The notes under the pieces were generated by a model, which worked only from the letters and a program-made list of their open reading frames with translations, had not been told where the DNA came from and did not search any database. A DNA stretch of 64,000 nt from positions 1,178,001 to 1,242,000 of the forward strand of contig NZ_BCUV01000007.1 in assembly GCF_001591405.1 (NCBI RefSeq), in the 5' to 3' direction. The position numbers and the translations under genes were made by a program. Numbering within the stretch: position 1 is the stretch's first letter; the number at the start of each line of letters is the position of its first letter. Below, in pieces: positions 53,489-64,000 of the stretch. This DNA is from Janibacter terrae NBRC 107853. GTDB lineage: Bacteria; Actinomycetota; Actinomycetes; Actinomycetales; Dermatophilaceae.

Positions 53489-54219
53489 CACTGCTCACCG
53501 ACAAGATCGCCGTCGTCACCGGCGGGGCCCAGGGCCTCGGCCTGGCCATGGCCCGCGAGTTCGTCGCGGCCGGCGCCAAGGTCGTCATCGGCGACCTCGA
53601 CGGGGACCGCGCCCACGAGGCCGCCGAGGGCCTCGACGGCGAGGCCGTGGGCCTGGCCTGCGACGTCGTCGACGCCGCCCAGGTGCAGGCGCTCATCGAC
53701 GCTGCCGTCGAGAGGTGGGGACGCATCGACGTCTTCGTCAACAACGCCGGCATCACCCGCGACGCGACGATGCGCAAGATGTCCGAGGACGACTTCGAGT
53801 CGGTGATCTCGGTCCACCTCAAGGGCTGTTGGAACGGCACCCGCCTCGCGGCGGCCGTGATGCGCGAGCAGAAGTCCGGTGCCATCGTCAACATCTCCTC
53901 GCTCTCGGGCAAGGTCGGCATGGTCGGCCAGACCAACTACTCGGCCGCCAAGGCCGGCATGGTCGGCATGTCCAAGGCCGCGGCCAAGGAGATGGCCCAC
54001 CACGGTGTGCGCGTCAACGCGATCCAGCCCGGTCTCATCCGCTCGGCCATGACCGAGGCCATGCCGCAGAAGGCGTGGGACCAGAAGATGGCCGAGATCC
54101 CGATGCAGCGCGCCGGCGAGCCCGACGAGGTGGCCAAGGTGGCCCTCTTCCTCGCGAGCGACCTGTCCTCCTACATGACCGGCACGGTGCTCGAGGTCAC
54201 CGGCGGCCGCTTCATGTGA
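53485..54219 (+). CDS. SDR, FabG/PhaB-like 3-hydroxyacyl-CoA dehydrogenase
   Basis: 244 residues. TGGAQGLG cofactor loop, [19 protein letters not shown] with the catalytic Ser, YSAAK with Tyr and Lys. Probably oxidises a 3-hydroxyacyl-CoA within the beta-oxidation-like sequence, since a hydratase and a thiolase follow. Acidic residue after strand 2 suggests NAD rather than NADP. Confidence 0.9.
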   Translation: MTLLTDKIAVVTGGAQGLGLAMAREFVAAGAKVVIGDLDGDRAHEAAEGLDGEAVGLACDVVDAAQVQALIDAAVERWGRIDVFVNNAGITRDATMRKMSEDDFESVISVHLKGCWNGTRLAAAVMREQKSGAIVNISSLSGKVGMVGQTNYSAAKAGMVGMSKAAAKEMAHHGVRVNAIQPGLIRSAMTEAMPQKAWDQKMAEIPMQRAGEPDEVAKVALFLASDLSSYMTGTVLEVTGGRFM

Positions 54220-54267
54220 CCCGGCACCACCCCCACATCCCGCCCAACGAAGTTGCAGGAGAACCCC

Positions 54268-55491
54268 ATGCGTGACCCCCAGGACGTCGTCGTCTGTGCC
54301 CCCTACCGGACCCCTGTCGGGGCCTTCGGCGGATCGATGCGACCGCTGCTGCCCGCCGACATCGGCACCCAGCTGATGACCGGTCTCGTCGAGCGGACGG
54401 GCATCGACCCGTCGGCGATCGAGGACGTCATCCTCGGCCACTGCTACGCCAACGGCGAGGCACCGGCCATCGGCCGGGTCATCGCCCTCAACGCTGGCCT
54501 GCCCATCACGACGACCGGCATGCAGCTCGACCGCCGCTGCGGCTCGGGCCTGCAGGCGATCATCCAGGGCGTCATGCAGGTCATGACCGGCGCCAACAGC
54601 TGCGTCGTCGCCGGCGGCGTGGAGTCGATGAGCAATGCCGCCTTCTACAGCCTCGACATGCGCTGGGGGGCCAAGGGTGGCGTCAAGATGCACGACATGA
54701 TGGGCCGCGGTCGGGAGACCGCGGGCGGTGTCCACTACCCGGTCGCCGGCGGCATGATCGAGACCGCGGAGAACCTCCGGGCGCAGTACTCCATCCCGCG
54801 CGAGGAGCAGGACGCCCTCGCCGTGCAGTCCCACCAGCGTGCCGCGCAGGCGCAGCGCGACGGGATCCTCGCCGAGGAGATCATCCCGGTGCGGGTGCCC
54901 CGTCGCCGGGGCGAGGACCTCGTCGTCGACGCCGACGAGCACATCCGGCACGACGCGTCGATGGAGACGATGTCCTCCCTTCGCCCCATCCTCGGCAAGA
55001 CCGACCCGGACGCGACCGTCACGGCGGGCAATGCCTCCGGCCAGAACGACGCCGCGGCCTTCGTCATCGTCACCGACCGCGCCACCGCGGACGCGCAGGG
55101 CCTGCGCCCGCTCATGCGCCTGAAGTCCTGGGCGGTCTCCGGTGTCGAGCCCAAGGTCATGGGCATCGGGCCCGTCCCGGCCACGGCCAAGGCCCTGGAG
55201 ATCGCCGGCCTCACCTTGGCCGACCTCGACGTCATCGAGCTCAACGAGGCCTTCGCGGCGCAGGCGCTCGCCGTCATGCGCGAGTGGAAGTTCACCGAGG
55301 CCGACCACGAGCGCACCAACGTCCACGGCTCCGGCATCTCGCTCGGCCACCCGGTCGGCGCGACCGGTGGTCGCATGACCGGCGCGCTCGCCCGTGAGCT
55401 GCACCGACGCGACGGCCGGCACGGGCTCGCGACGATGTGCATCGGCGGCGGCCAGGGGCTGGCCGCGATCTTCGAGCGGGTCGACGCGTGA
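54268..55491 (+). CDS. acetyl-CoA acyltransferase (thiolase)
   Basis: 407 residues. Nucleophile Cys91 in LDRRCGSGLQAI, then SMSNAAFY, the His of GHPVGATG (about 360) and the second Cys of CIGGGQG (about 391). Degradative thiolase that cleaves 3-ketoacyl-CoA with CoA. Start at ATG 54268, six bases after AGGAG; a TTG fifteen bases earlier is less likely. Confidence 0.95.
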   Translation: MRDPQDVVVCAPYRTPVGAFGGSMRPLLPADIGTQLMTGLVERTGIDPSAIEDVILGHCYANGEAPAIGRVIALNAGLPITTTGMQLDRRCGSGLQAIIQGVMQVMTGANSCVVAGGVESMSNAAFYSLDMRWGAKGGVKMHDMMGRGRETAGGVHYPVAGGMIETAENLRAQYSIPREEQDALAVQSHQRAAQAQRDGILAEEIIPVRVPRRRGEDLVVDADEHIRHDASMETMSSLRPILGKTDPDATVTAGNASGQNDAAAFVIVTDRATADAQGLRPLMRLKSWAVSGVEPKVMGIGPVPATAKALEIAGLTLADLDVIELNEAFAAQALAVMREWKFTEADHERTNVHGSGISLGHPVGATGGRMTGALARELHRRDGRHGLATMCIGGGQGLAAIFERVDA

Positions 55492-55949
55492 GCGCCCCCC
55501 GCCGGATCGGCGACCTCGACCAGCTCAAGGCCCTCGTCGGCCAGGAGATCGGGACGACCGAGTGGGTCGAGGTGACGCAGCAGCAGGTGGACCTCTTCGC
55601 CGAGGCGACAGGTGACCACCAGTGGATCCACGTCGACGTCGAGCGGGCGAAGGAGGGGCCCTTCGGCGGCACCATCGCCCACGGGTTCATGACGCTCTCG
55701 CTCCTGCCGTCCTTCGGTGCGCAGCTCTTCGCACTCGAGTTCGGCGGCGCCCGGCTCAACTACGGGCTGGGCAGCGTGCGCTTCACCAACCCCGTGAAGG
55801 TCGGCTCGCGCATCCGGGCGACGGCGACCTTCGAAGAGGTCAACGACCTGCCCAAGGGCACCCAGCTCGTCACGCGGTACGTCATCGAGATCGAGGGGGT
55901 CGAGCGGCCCGCGTGCGTCGCGCAGCAGATCACCCTCATCACCGGCTGA
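55488..55949 (+). CDS. MaoC-family hydratase (R-specific, NodN-like)
   Basis: 153 residues, single hotdog. FAEATGDHQWIHVDVERAKEG followed by FGGTIAHGFMTLSL contains Asp43 and His48, the catalytic pair of R-specific enoyl-CoA hydratases. DHQWIH is typical of NodN-type members. GTG start overlaps the thiolase stop. Confidence 0.92.
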   Translation: MSAPRRIGDLDQLKALVGQEIGTTEWVEVTQQQVDLFAEATGDHQWIHVDVERAKEGPFGGTIAHGFMTLSLLPSFGAQLFALEFGGARLNYGLGSVRFTNPVKVGSRIRATATFEEVNDLPKGTQLVTRYVIEIEGVERPACVAQQITLITG

Positions 55950-55965
55950 GACAGGAAGGCACGAC

Positions 55966-57162
55966 ATGGAGGACCTCAACGCCGAGGAGCGGGAGATCGT
56001 CAAGATCGTCCGTGACTTCGTGGACAAGAAGGTCAAGCCGACCGTCCGCGAGATCGAGCACGCCAACACCTACCCCGAGTCGTACATCGAGACGATGAAG
56101 GAGATCGGCATCTTCGGTCTGGCGATCGACGAGCCGTGGGGCCCGGGCCGGGTGAGCACCCCCTGCTACGTGCTCGTCACCGAGGAGCTGGCCCGCGGGT
56201 GGATGAGCCTCGCCGGCGCGATGGGCGGGCACACCGTCGTCGCCAAGCTCATCCAGGACTTCGGGACCCAGGAGCAGAAGGACCGCTACCTGCCCCGTAT
56301 GGCCACGGGCGAGGTGCGCGCGACCATGGCCCTCACCGAGCCGGGTGGCGGCTCGGACCTGCAGGCGATGCGCACCGCGGCCCGCGAGGGCGAGGGCGGG
56401 TACGTCGTCAACGGCAGCAAGACGTGGATCTCCAACGCGCGCAGGTCCACGCTCATCGCGCTGCTGTGCAAGACCGACCCGGCCGCGACCCCCGCGCACA
56501 AGGGCATCTCGATCCTGCTCGTCGACAAGGAGCAGCTCGACGGCCACGACATGGGTGGCTCGGACACCGGCGGCGGCCTCACCGTCAGCCGTGACCTGCC
56601 CAAGCTCGGGTACAAGGGTGTCGAGTCCTGCGAGCTCGTCTTCGAGGACCTGCACGTCGACGCCGGCCAGGTCCTCGGCGGCGTCGAGGGCCAGGGGTTC
56701 TCGCAGATGATGCGCGGGCTCGAGGTCGGTCGCCTCCAGGTGGCCTCGCGGGCGCTCGGTGTCGGTCGGGCCGCGCTCGAGGACGCGCTGCAGTACTCGC
56801 AGGAGCGCGAGTCCTTCGGCAAGCCGATCTGGAAGCACCAGCAGATCGGTGCCCTCCTCGCCGGCATGGTCACCAAGCTCACCGCGGCCCGCCAGCTGAC
56901 CCTGCACGCCGCCCGCGTGTACGACAGCGGGGCACGCGCGGACATGGAGGCCGGCATGGCCAAGCTCCTCGCCTCGGAGACGGGCATGGAGATCGCGCTG
57001 GACGCCGTGCGCATCCACGGCGGGTACGGGTACTCGACCGAGTTCGACGCGGAGCGCTACTTCCGTGATGCCCCGCTGATGATCGTCGGCGAGGGCACCA
57101 ACGAGATCCAGCGCAATGTCATCGCCGCGCAGCTCGTCAAGCGCAACACGGTGGCGCCGTGA
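55966..57162 (+). CDS. acyl-CoA dehydrogenase, second copy
   Basis: 398 residues. ALTEPGGGSDLQAMRT, IHGGYGYSTEFDAERYFRDA and VGEGTNEIQRNVI identify the family, with the catalytic Glu in the last motif. It differs considerably from the first copy, so the pathway likely includes two distinct dehydrogenation steps or two substrates. AGGAAGG ribosome site; stop overlaps the GTG of the next gene. Confidence 0.94.
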   Translation: MEDLNAEEREIVKIVRDFVDKKVKPTVREIEHANTYPESYIETMKEIGIFGLAIDEPWGPGRVSTPCYVLVTEELARGWMSLAGAMGGHTVVAKLIQDFGTQEQKDRYLPRMATGEVRATMALTEPGGGSDLQAMRTAAREGEGGYVVNGSKTWISNARRSTLIALLCKTDPAATPAHKGISILLVDKEQLDGHDMGGSDTGGGLTVSRDLPKLGYKGVESCELVFEDLHVDAGQVLGGVEGQGFSQMMRGLEVGRLQVASRALGVGRAALEDALQYSQERESFGKPIWKHQQIGALLAGMVTKLTAARQLTLHAARVYDSGARADMEAGMAKLLASETGMEIALDAVRIHGGYGYSTEFDAERYFRDAPLMIVGEGTNEIQRNVIAAQLVKRNTVAP

Positions 57163-58028
57163 CGGCGGACGCCGGACGGACCGAGGTGACGGGGGTCATC
57201 GACCCGGCCCCCGCCCTCGGCCTCGCCGGGCTCCTCGACCTCGACCCCGCGCTGCTCGACGGTGGTGAGCTGCCGCCGCTGTGGCACTGGGTGCACCTGC
57301 TCGAGCGGCCGGGCGCCGCGCAGATCGGGCCCGACGGACACCCGCTGACGGGCGTGCCGTCGCCGCCCGGGCCGGGCACCAAGCGGATGTTCGCGGGAGG
57401 CCGGGTGCACTCCCTTCGTCCCCTGCGGATGGGTGAGCAGGCGACGCGCCGCACCTGGGTGACCGGCTCGCGTGAGGTCGAGGGTCGTTCCGGCACACTG
57501 CGGTTCGTCTCCGTGCGCACCGAGGTGAGCCAGGCCGACGAGGTGGCGGTCGTCGAGGACAACGACATCGTCTACCGCGCCGCCGGCTCCGCCCTGGAGG
57601 TACCCGTCGGGACCCTCGACGCGCAGCCCGCGCCGGTGGCGGGTCCCACCTTGCGGTTCCGCGCCGACGAGGTCGCGCTCATGCGCTTCTCCGCGCTGAC
57701 GTACAACGCGCACCGCATCCACTACGACCTTGGCTGGTGCGCCGTCGAGGGGTACGAGGGCCTCGTCGTCCACGGCCCGCTCCAGGCACTGCTCATGGGT
57801 GAGCTCGTGCGTCGGCAGGGCGCCGGGCTGCTCGGCCGCGTCTTCGACTACCGCCTCGTGGCGCCCCTCGTGGGCACCCAGACGGTGACCGCTGCCCCGG
57901 CAGGAGTCGACGAGGAGGGAGCCGACGAGGCCGGGTCCGTCGACGACGCGGTGCGCGTGCTCGACGTCCACGGGCGCACCACCGCGAGTGCGACCCTGTC
58001 CCGGACGACCGACGGAGGTACCCGATGA
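57159..58028 (+). CDS. two-domain hotdog hydratase, mesaconyl/itaconyl-CoA hydratase-like
   Basis: 289 residues. N-terminal FAS1-type dehydratase domain (WHWVHLLERPGAAQIGPDGHP, FAGGRVHSLRPLRMGE) and C-terminal MaoC-like region FSALTYNAHRIHYDLGWC followed by GYEGLVVHGPLQALLMGEL. Members with this architecture include mesaconyl-C4-CoA hydratase and itaconyl-CoA hydratase. The CitE-like gene three positions downstream fits such a C5-dicarboxylate route. Confidence 0.82.
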   Translation: MTADAGRTEVTGVIDPAPALGLAGLLDLDPALLDGGELPPLWHWVHLLERPGAAQIGPDGHPLTGVPSPPGPGTKRMFAGGRVHSLRPLRMGEQATRRTWVTGSREVEGRSGTLRFVSVRTEVSQADEVAVVEDNDIVYRAAGSALEVPVGTLDAQPAPVAGPTLRFRADEVALMRFSALTYNAHRIHYDLGWCAVEGYEGLVVHGPLQALLMGELVRRQGAGLLGRVFDYRLVAPLVGTQTVTAAPAGVDEEGADEAGSVDDAVRVLDVHGRTTASATLSRTTDGGTR

Positions 58029-58837
58029 CCGCGCAGACCAGCGAGCCGCTCCCGGACGTCATCGAGCCCGAGGTGCTCCTCGACGTCGCCGACGGCGTCG
58101 CCACGATCACCATCAACCGCCCCCGTCGCAAGAACGCCATGACGACCGCCTCCTGGGAGCTCCTCGGGGAGGTCGTCGAGGCCGTGCGCGTCGACCCGGA
58201 GGTCCGGGCCGTCGTCCTGTGCGGCACCGGTGGCGACCTGTGCGCCGGCTCCGACCTCGGCGGACCGCCCGACCCCCGCCACGCCCTCACCCGGATGCGT
58301 GCGCTGGGTGACATCGCGGCCACGCTCTACGAGCTGCCCAAGCCGGTCGTCGCCAGGATCGACGGGGTCGCGGTCGGCGCTGGCTGCAACCTCGCCCTCG
58401 GCTGCGACCTCGTCGTCGCGACCCCGCGCTCACGCTTCTCGCAGATCTTCGCCAAGCGCGGGCTGTCGGTCGACTTCGGTGGCACCTGGCTGCTGCCCCG
58501 CATCGTCGGGATCCAGCAGGCCAAGCGACTGGCCCTGACCGGTGAGATCATCGAGGGGCCGGAGGCGGAGCGGCTCGGCCTGGTCACCTGGCTGAAGGAG
58601 CCCGACGAGATCGACGAGTTCGTCGAGGATCTCGCCGCCGGGCTGGCCGCAGGCCCACCGATCGCCCTCGCCCAGACCAAGGAGATGCTGCACGCCGGCA
58701 GCGGCTCGTCCCTGCGCGAGGCGCTGGAGCGCGAGGCCGTCGCCCAGGTCGTCAACCAGGGCACCGACGGGCCGGTCGCCAAGCAGGCCTTCCTCGACAA
58801 GACCGAGCCGGTCTTCGAGGGCCGCTGGCGCCTGTAG
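58025..58837 (+). CDS. enoyl-CoA hydratase/isomerase (crotonase family)
   Basis: 270 residues. GVATITINRPRRKNAMTTASW, oxyanion-hole loop GDLCAGSDLGGP, and the second half KPVVARIDGVAVGAGCNLALGCDLVVATP followed by FGGTWLLPRIVG. In the position of the second catalytic Glu lies a Gly/Asp-type residue (VDFGGTW), as in isomerase-like members, so hydratase activity is not assured. ATG overlaps the previous stop. Confidence 0.88.
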   Translation: MTAQTSEPLPDVIEPEVLLDVADGVATITINRPRRKNAMTTASWELLGEVVEAVRVDPEVRAVVLCGTGGDLCAGSDLGGPPDPRHALTRMRALGDIAATLYELPKPVVARIDGVAVGAGCNLALGCDLVVATPRSRFSQIFAKRGLSVDFGGTWLLPRIVGIQQAKRLALTGEIIEGPEAERLGLVTWLKEPDEIDEFVEDLAAGLAAGPPIALAQTKEMLHAGSGSSLREALEREAVAQVVNQGTDGPVAKQAFLDKTEPVFEGRWRL

Positions 58838-59896
<1,059 letters not shown>

Positions 59897-59898
59897 TC

Positions 59899-60744
59899 GT
59901 GGCAGCCTCCCGGGTCGCCGAGGTCGCGGCCGCGCAGACCATGCTCTTCGTGCCCGGAGACCGCCCGGAGCGGTTCGCCAAAGCGGTGGACTCCGGTGCG
60001 GACGTGGTCGTCGTCGACCTCGAGGACGCCGTCGCCCCCGAGGCGAAGGAGGGGGCGCGCGCCGAGGTCGTCCGCTGGTTCGCCGGGGGAGGGGCCGGCA
60101 TCGTGCGGGTCAACGCGCCCGACACCCCGTGGTTCGAGGACGACGTCGCGGCGCTCGCGCCGCACGTCGACGTGGTGCTGCTGCCCAAGGCGCAGGACCC
60201 GTCCGTGGTGTCCGAGCTCGTCGCCCGCCTGCGCCGGGAGCGTCCGGACGCCGGCGTGCTCGCGCTGGTCGAGACCGCCGCGGGGGTGCTCGCCGCAGCT
60301 GCGACCGCGGCGGTGCCGGGCGTCGTGCGCCTGGCCTTCGGCAACTTCGACCTCGCGACGGAGCTGGGGCTCCACCCGGACGATCGCGACACGCTGCGCT
60401 CGCTGCGCACCCAGCTCGTCGTGGCCGCCGCGGCGGCCGGTCTGCCCGCGCCGGTCGACGGGGTGAGCGGCGCCATCGACGACGCCGCGGCGATCGAGGC
60501 GGACACGCGCGACGCGCTCCGCGGTGGGTACGCCGCGAAGCTGTGCATCCACCCGCGGCAGGTGCCCGTCGTGGCGGCGGCGCTCGCCCCCTCGGCGCAG
60601 GAGGTGGCGTGGGCGCAGCGGGTCGTCGAGGCCTGGGAGTCCGCGACCTCCGGGGCGGTGGCGCTCGACGGCACGATGGTCGACAAGCCGGTCGTCGACC
60701 GGGCCCGCCGGGTCCTCGGGGCGGCCGGGCGCGGCCGACCCTGA
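59899..60744 (+). CDS. HpcH/HpaI-aldolase/CitE-family lyase (citramalyl-CoA lyase-like)
   Basis: 281 residues. [38 protein letters not shown] with the substrate Arg and the metal-binding Glu/Asp region, [10 protein letters not shown] and [12 protein letters not shown] with the second metal Glu, and [12 protein letters not shown]. CitE-like enzymes cleave malyl-, methylmalyl- or citramalyl-CoA to acyl-CoA plus glyoxylate or pyruvate. Last gene of the operon, two bases after the NMO-like gene, GTG start. Confidence 0.9.
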   Translation: MAASRVAEVAAAQTMLFVPGDRPERFAKAVDSGADVVVVDLEDAVAPEAKEGARAEVVRWFAGGGAGIVRVNAPDTPWFEDDVAALAPHVDVVLLPKAQDPSVVSELVARLRRERPDAGVLALVETAAGVLAAAATAAVPGVVRLAFGNFDLATELGLHPDDRDTLRSLRTQLVVAAAAAGLPAPVDGVSGAIDDAAAIEADTRDALRGGYAAKLCIHPRQVPVVAAALAPSAQEVAWAQRVVEAWESATSGAVALDGTMVDKPVVDRARRVLGAAGRGRP

Positions 60745-60752
60745 CCCGGCCC

Positions 60753-60785
60753 TTCACGGCAGAGGGTTGAGCGGAATAGACTCAA
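60753..60785 (+). promoter_or_regulatory. clpB promoter with HAIR operator
   Basis: -35-like TTCACG (60753-60758), 18-base spacer, -10 TAGACT (60777-60782). TTGAGC-N7-ACTCAA (60767-60785) covers the spacer and -10, so HspR should repress clpB together with dnaK. Confidence 0.82.
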
Positions 60786-60837
60786 CTCTGGAGAGGTTGC
60801 TCCCAGCAGAGACCCCCACCAGCCGTGAAGGAGACCC

Positions 60838-63402
<2,565 letters not shown>

Positions 63403-63426
63403 GGGCCGAACCGCCGGCACGGTCGA

Positions 63427-63461
63427 CGAGGGCCCACGGACCAGGAGTCCGTGGGCCCTCG
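63427..63461. terminator. perfect 15-bp hairpin terminator after clpB
   Basis: CGAGGGCCCACGGAC (63427-63441), loop CAGGA, GTCCGTGGGCCCTCG (63447-63461). Lies between clpB and a convergent gene and can end both transcripts. Confidence 0.85.
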
Positions 63462-63465
63462 TGGC

Positions 63466-64000
63466 TCACGCGAGGACGTCGACGCCGGCGTGGTCGGCGA
63501 TGCGCTCGGACAGGTCCGCGAGGTGTGCTCGCCGGTCACCCCACGTGCGGGTGATCATCGTCAGCCGGGAGGTCAGGTGCCCGACCGGGTGCTCAGCGGT
63601 GACCCCGATGCCTCCGTGCATCTGGATGGCCTCCTGGCCGACGAGCCGGGCTGCCCTGTCCACGACGACCAGGGCGCGCAGGACGGTGTCGACGTCGAGG
63701 GGTGACTCGTCGACCACCATCGCGGCGTAGAGCGTCGCGCTGCGGGCCAGCTCCAGCTCGGCGTACATGTCGGCGGCCCGGTGGGTCAGGGTCTGGAAGC
63801 TGGCGAGGCTGCGGCCGAACTGGGTCCGGGTGCGCAGGTACTCCGTCGTGAGGCGCAGGGCTTCGTCCATGGCGCCGATCGCCTCGGCGCACAGGACCGT
63901 GTGGCCGGAGGCGAGCGCCTCACGGAGCGCGGTGTCGGCGGCCGGCCCCTGCCCGAGCAGGGTCGCAGGGGTGGCGTCGAGCACGACCTCCTGCGTGGTC
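63466..64000 (-). CDS. acyl-CoA dehydrogenase, C-terminal part (5' end beyond window)
   Basis: About 178 C-terminal residues are visible. EYLRTRTQFGRSLASFQTLTHRAADMYAELE and IQMHGGIGVTAEHPVGHL are the usual acyl-CoA dehydrogenase C-terminal segments. In the last motif the residue expected as catalytic Glu cannot be found; the sequence continues TSRLTMITRTWGD, as in partner-type ACADs that form alpha2beta2 complexes (for example steroid-degrading FadE pairs). The partner gene would be upstream, off the right edge. Confidence 0.85.
   Translation of the reverse strand, partial: TTQEVVLDATPATLLGQGPAADTALREALASGHTVLCAEAIGAMDEALRLTTEYLRTRTQFGRSLASFQTLTHRAADMYAELELARSATLYAAMVVDESPLDVDTVLRALVVVDRAARLVGQEAIQMHGGIGVTAEHPVGHLTSRLTMITRTWGDRRAHLADLSERIADHAGVDVLA

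Overview
The window is about 64 kb of very GC-rich DNA, tightly packed, with start/stop overlaps of the ATGA and GTGA type at many gene junctions and frequent GTG or TTG starts. The gene content (dnaK-grpE-dnaJ-hspR with HAIR operators, DinB/mycothiol-dependent-type enzymes, a LysM membrane protein beside a tad locus, a WXG100-type protein, a LytR-CpsA-Psr protein) points to an actinobacterium. A Micrococcales member, possibly Intrasporangiaceae (Janibacter/Knoellia-like), is my inference; no rRNA is present to confirm it.

Layout. 1-8.5 kb: a Tad/Flp pilus locus on the minus strand (cpaB-like, cpaE-like, tadA, tadB, tadC, then flp pilin, two TadE-like and one TadG-like protein, then a LysM membrane protein cut by the left edge). 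8.6-12 kb: a flavodoxin-like gene, then a three-gene unit with a possible EspG-like protein, a WXG-motif alpha/beta hydrolase and a small lipoprotein. 12-26.4 kb: mixed housekeeping and unknown genes, including HrpB helicase, DinB proteins, an MFS exporter, a FrnE-type thioredoxin-fold protein and a compact operon of a haem-oxygenase-like iron enzyme, a CDGSH protein and a methyltransferase. 26.4-30.4 kb: TrkA/TrkH-type potassium uptake, a BesD-like 2-oxoglutarate oxygenase, a spermidine-synthase-like protein and a YefM-YoeB toxin-antitoxin pair. 31.2-36.2 kb: the dnaK heat-shock operon and a DUF2975/XRE pair. 36-41.5 kb: assorted enzymes and an LCP ligase. 41.5-60.7 kb: a catabolic island with a LysR regulator, MFS permease, CoA-transferase A/B, TAXI-type TRAP transporter, thioesterase and an eleven-gene CoA-thioester operon (two CaiB, two acyl-CoA dehydrogenases, SDR, thiolase, two hotdog hydratases, enoyl-CoA hydratase, nitronate-monooxygenase-like, CitE-like). 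60.7-63.4 kb: clpB with its own HAIR operator. The right edge cuts an acyl-CoA dehydrogenase gene.

Regulation that can be read directly: three identical-type HspR operators (two at dnaK, one at clpB), a BlaI/CopY-like operator in a well-formed promoter near 20.87 kb, a perfect 9-9-9 operator at the head of the catabolic operon, an inverted-repeat operator before the DUF2975/XRE pair, and several perfect hairpin terminators.

The most unusual signal is a short word, CGAAGGG (usually preceded by A or G and followed by more G), found about 64 times on both strands, roughly once per kilobase. It is frequent between genes, forms inverted pairs at terminators, and inside genes it coincides with otherwise rare codons (Leu CTT, Glu GAA). 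It looks like selection at DNA level, comparable in density to known uptake sequences or Chi/KOPS-type words; what it does here is unknown.
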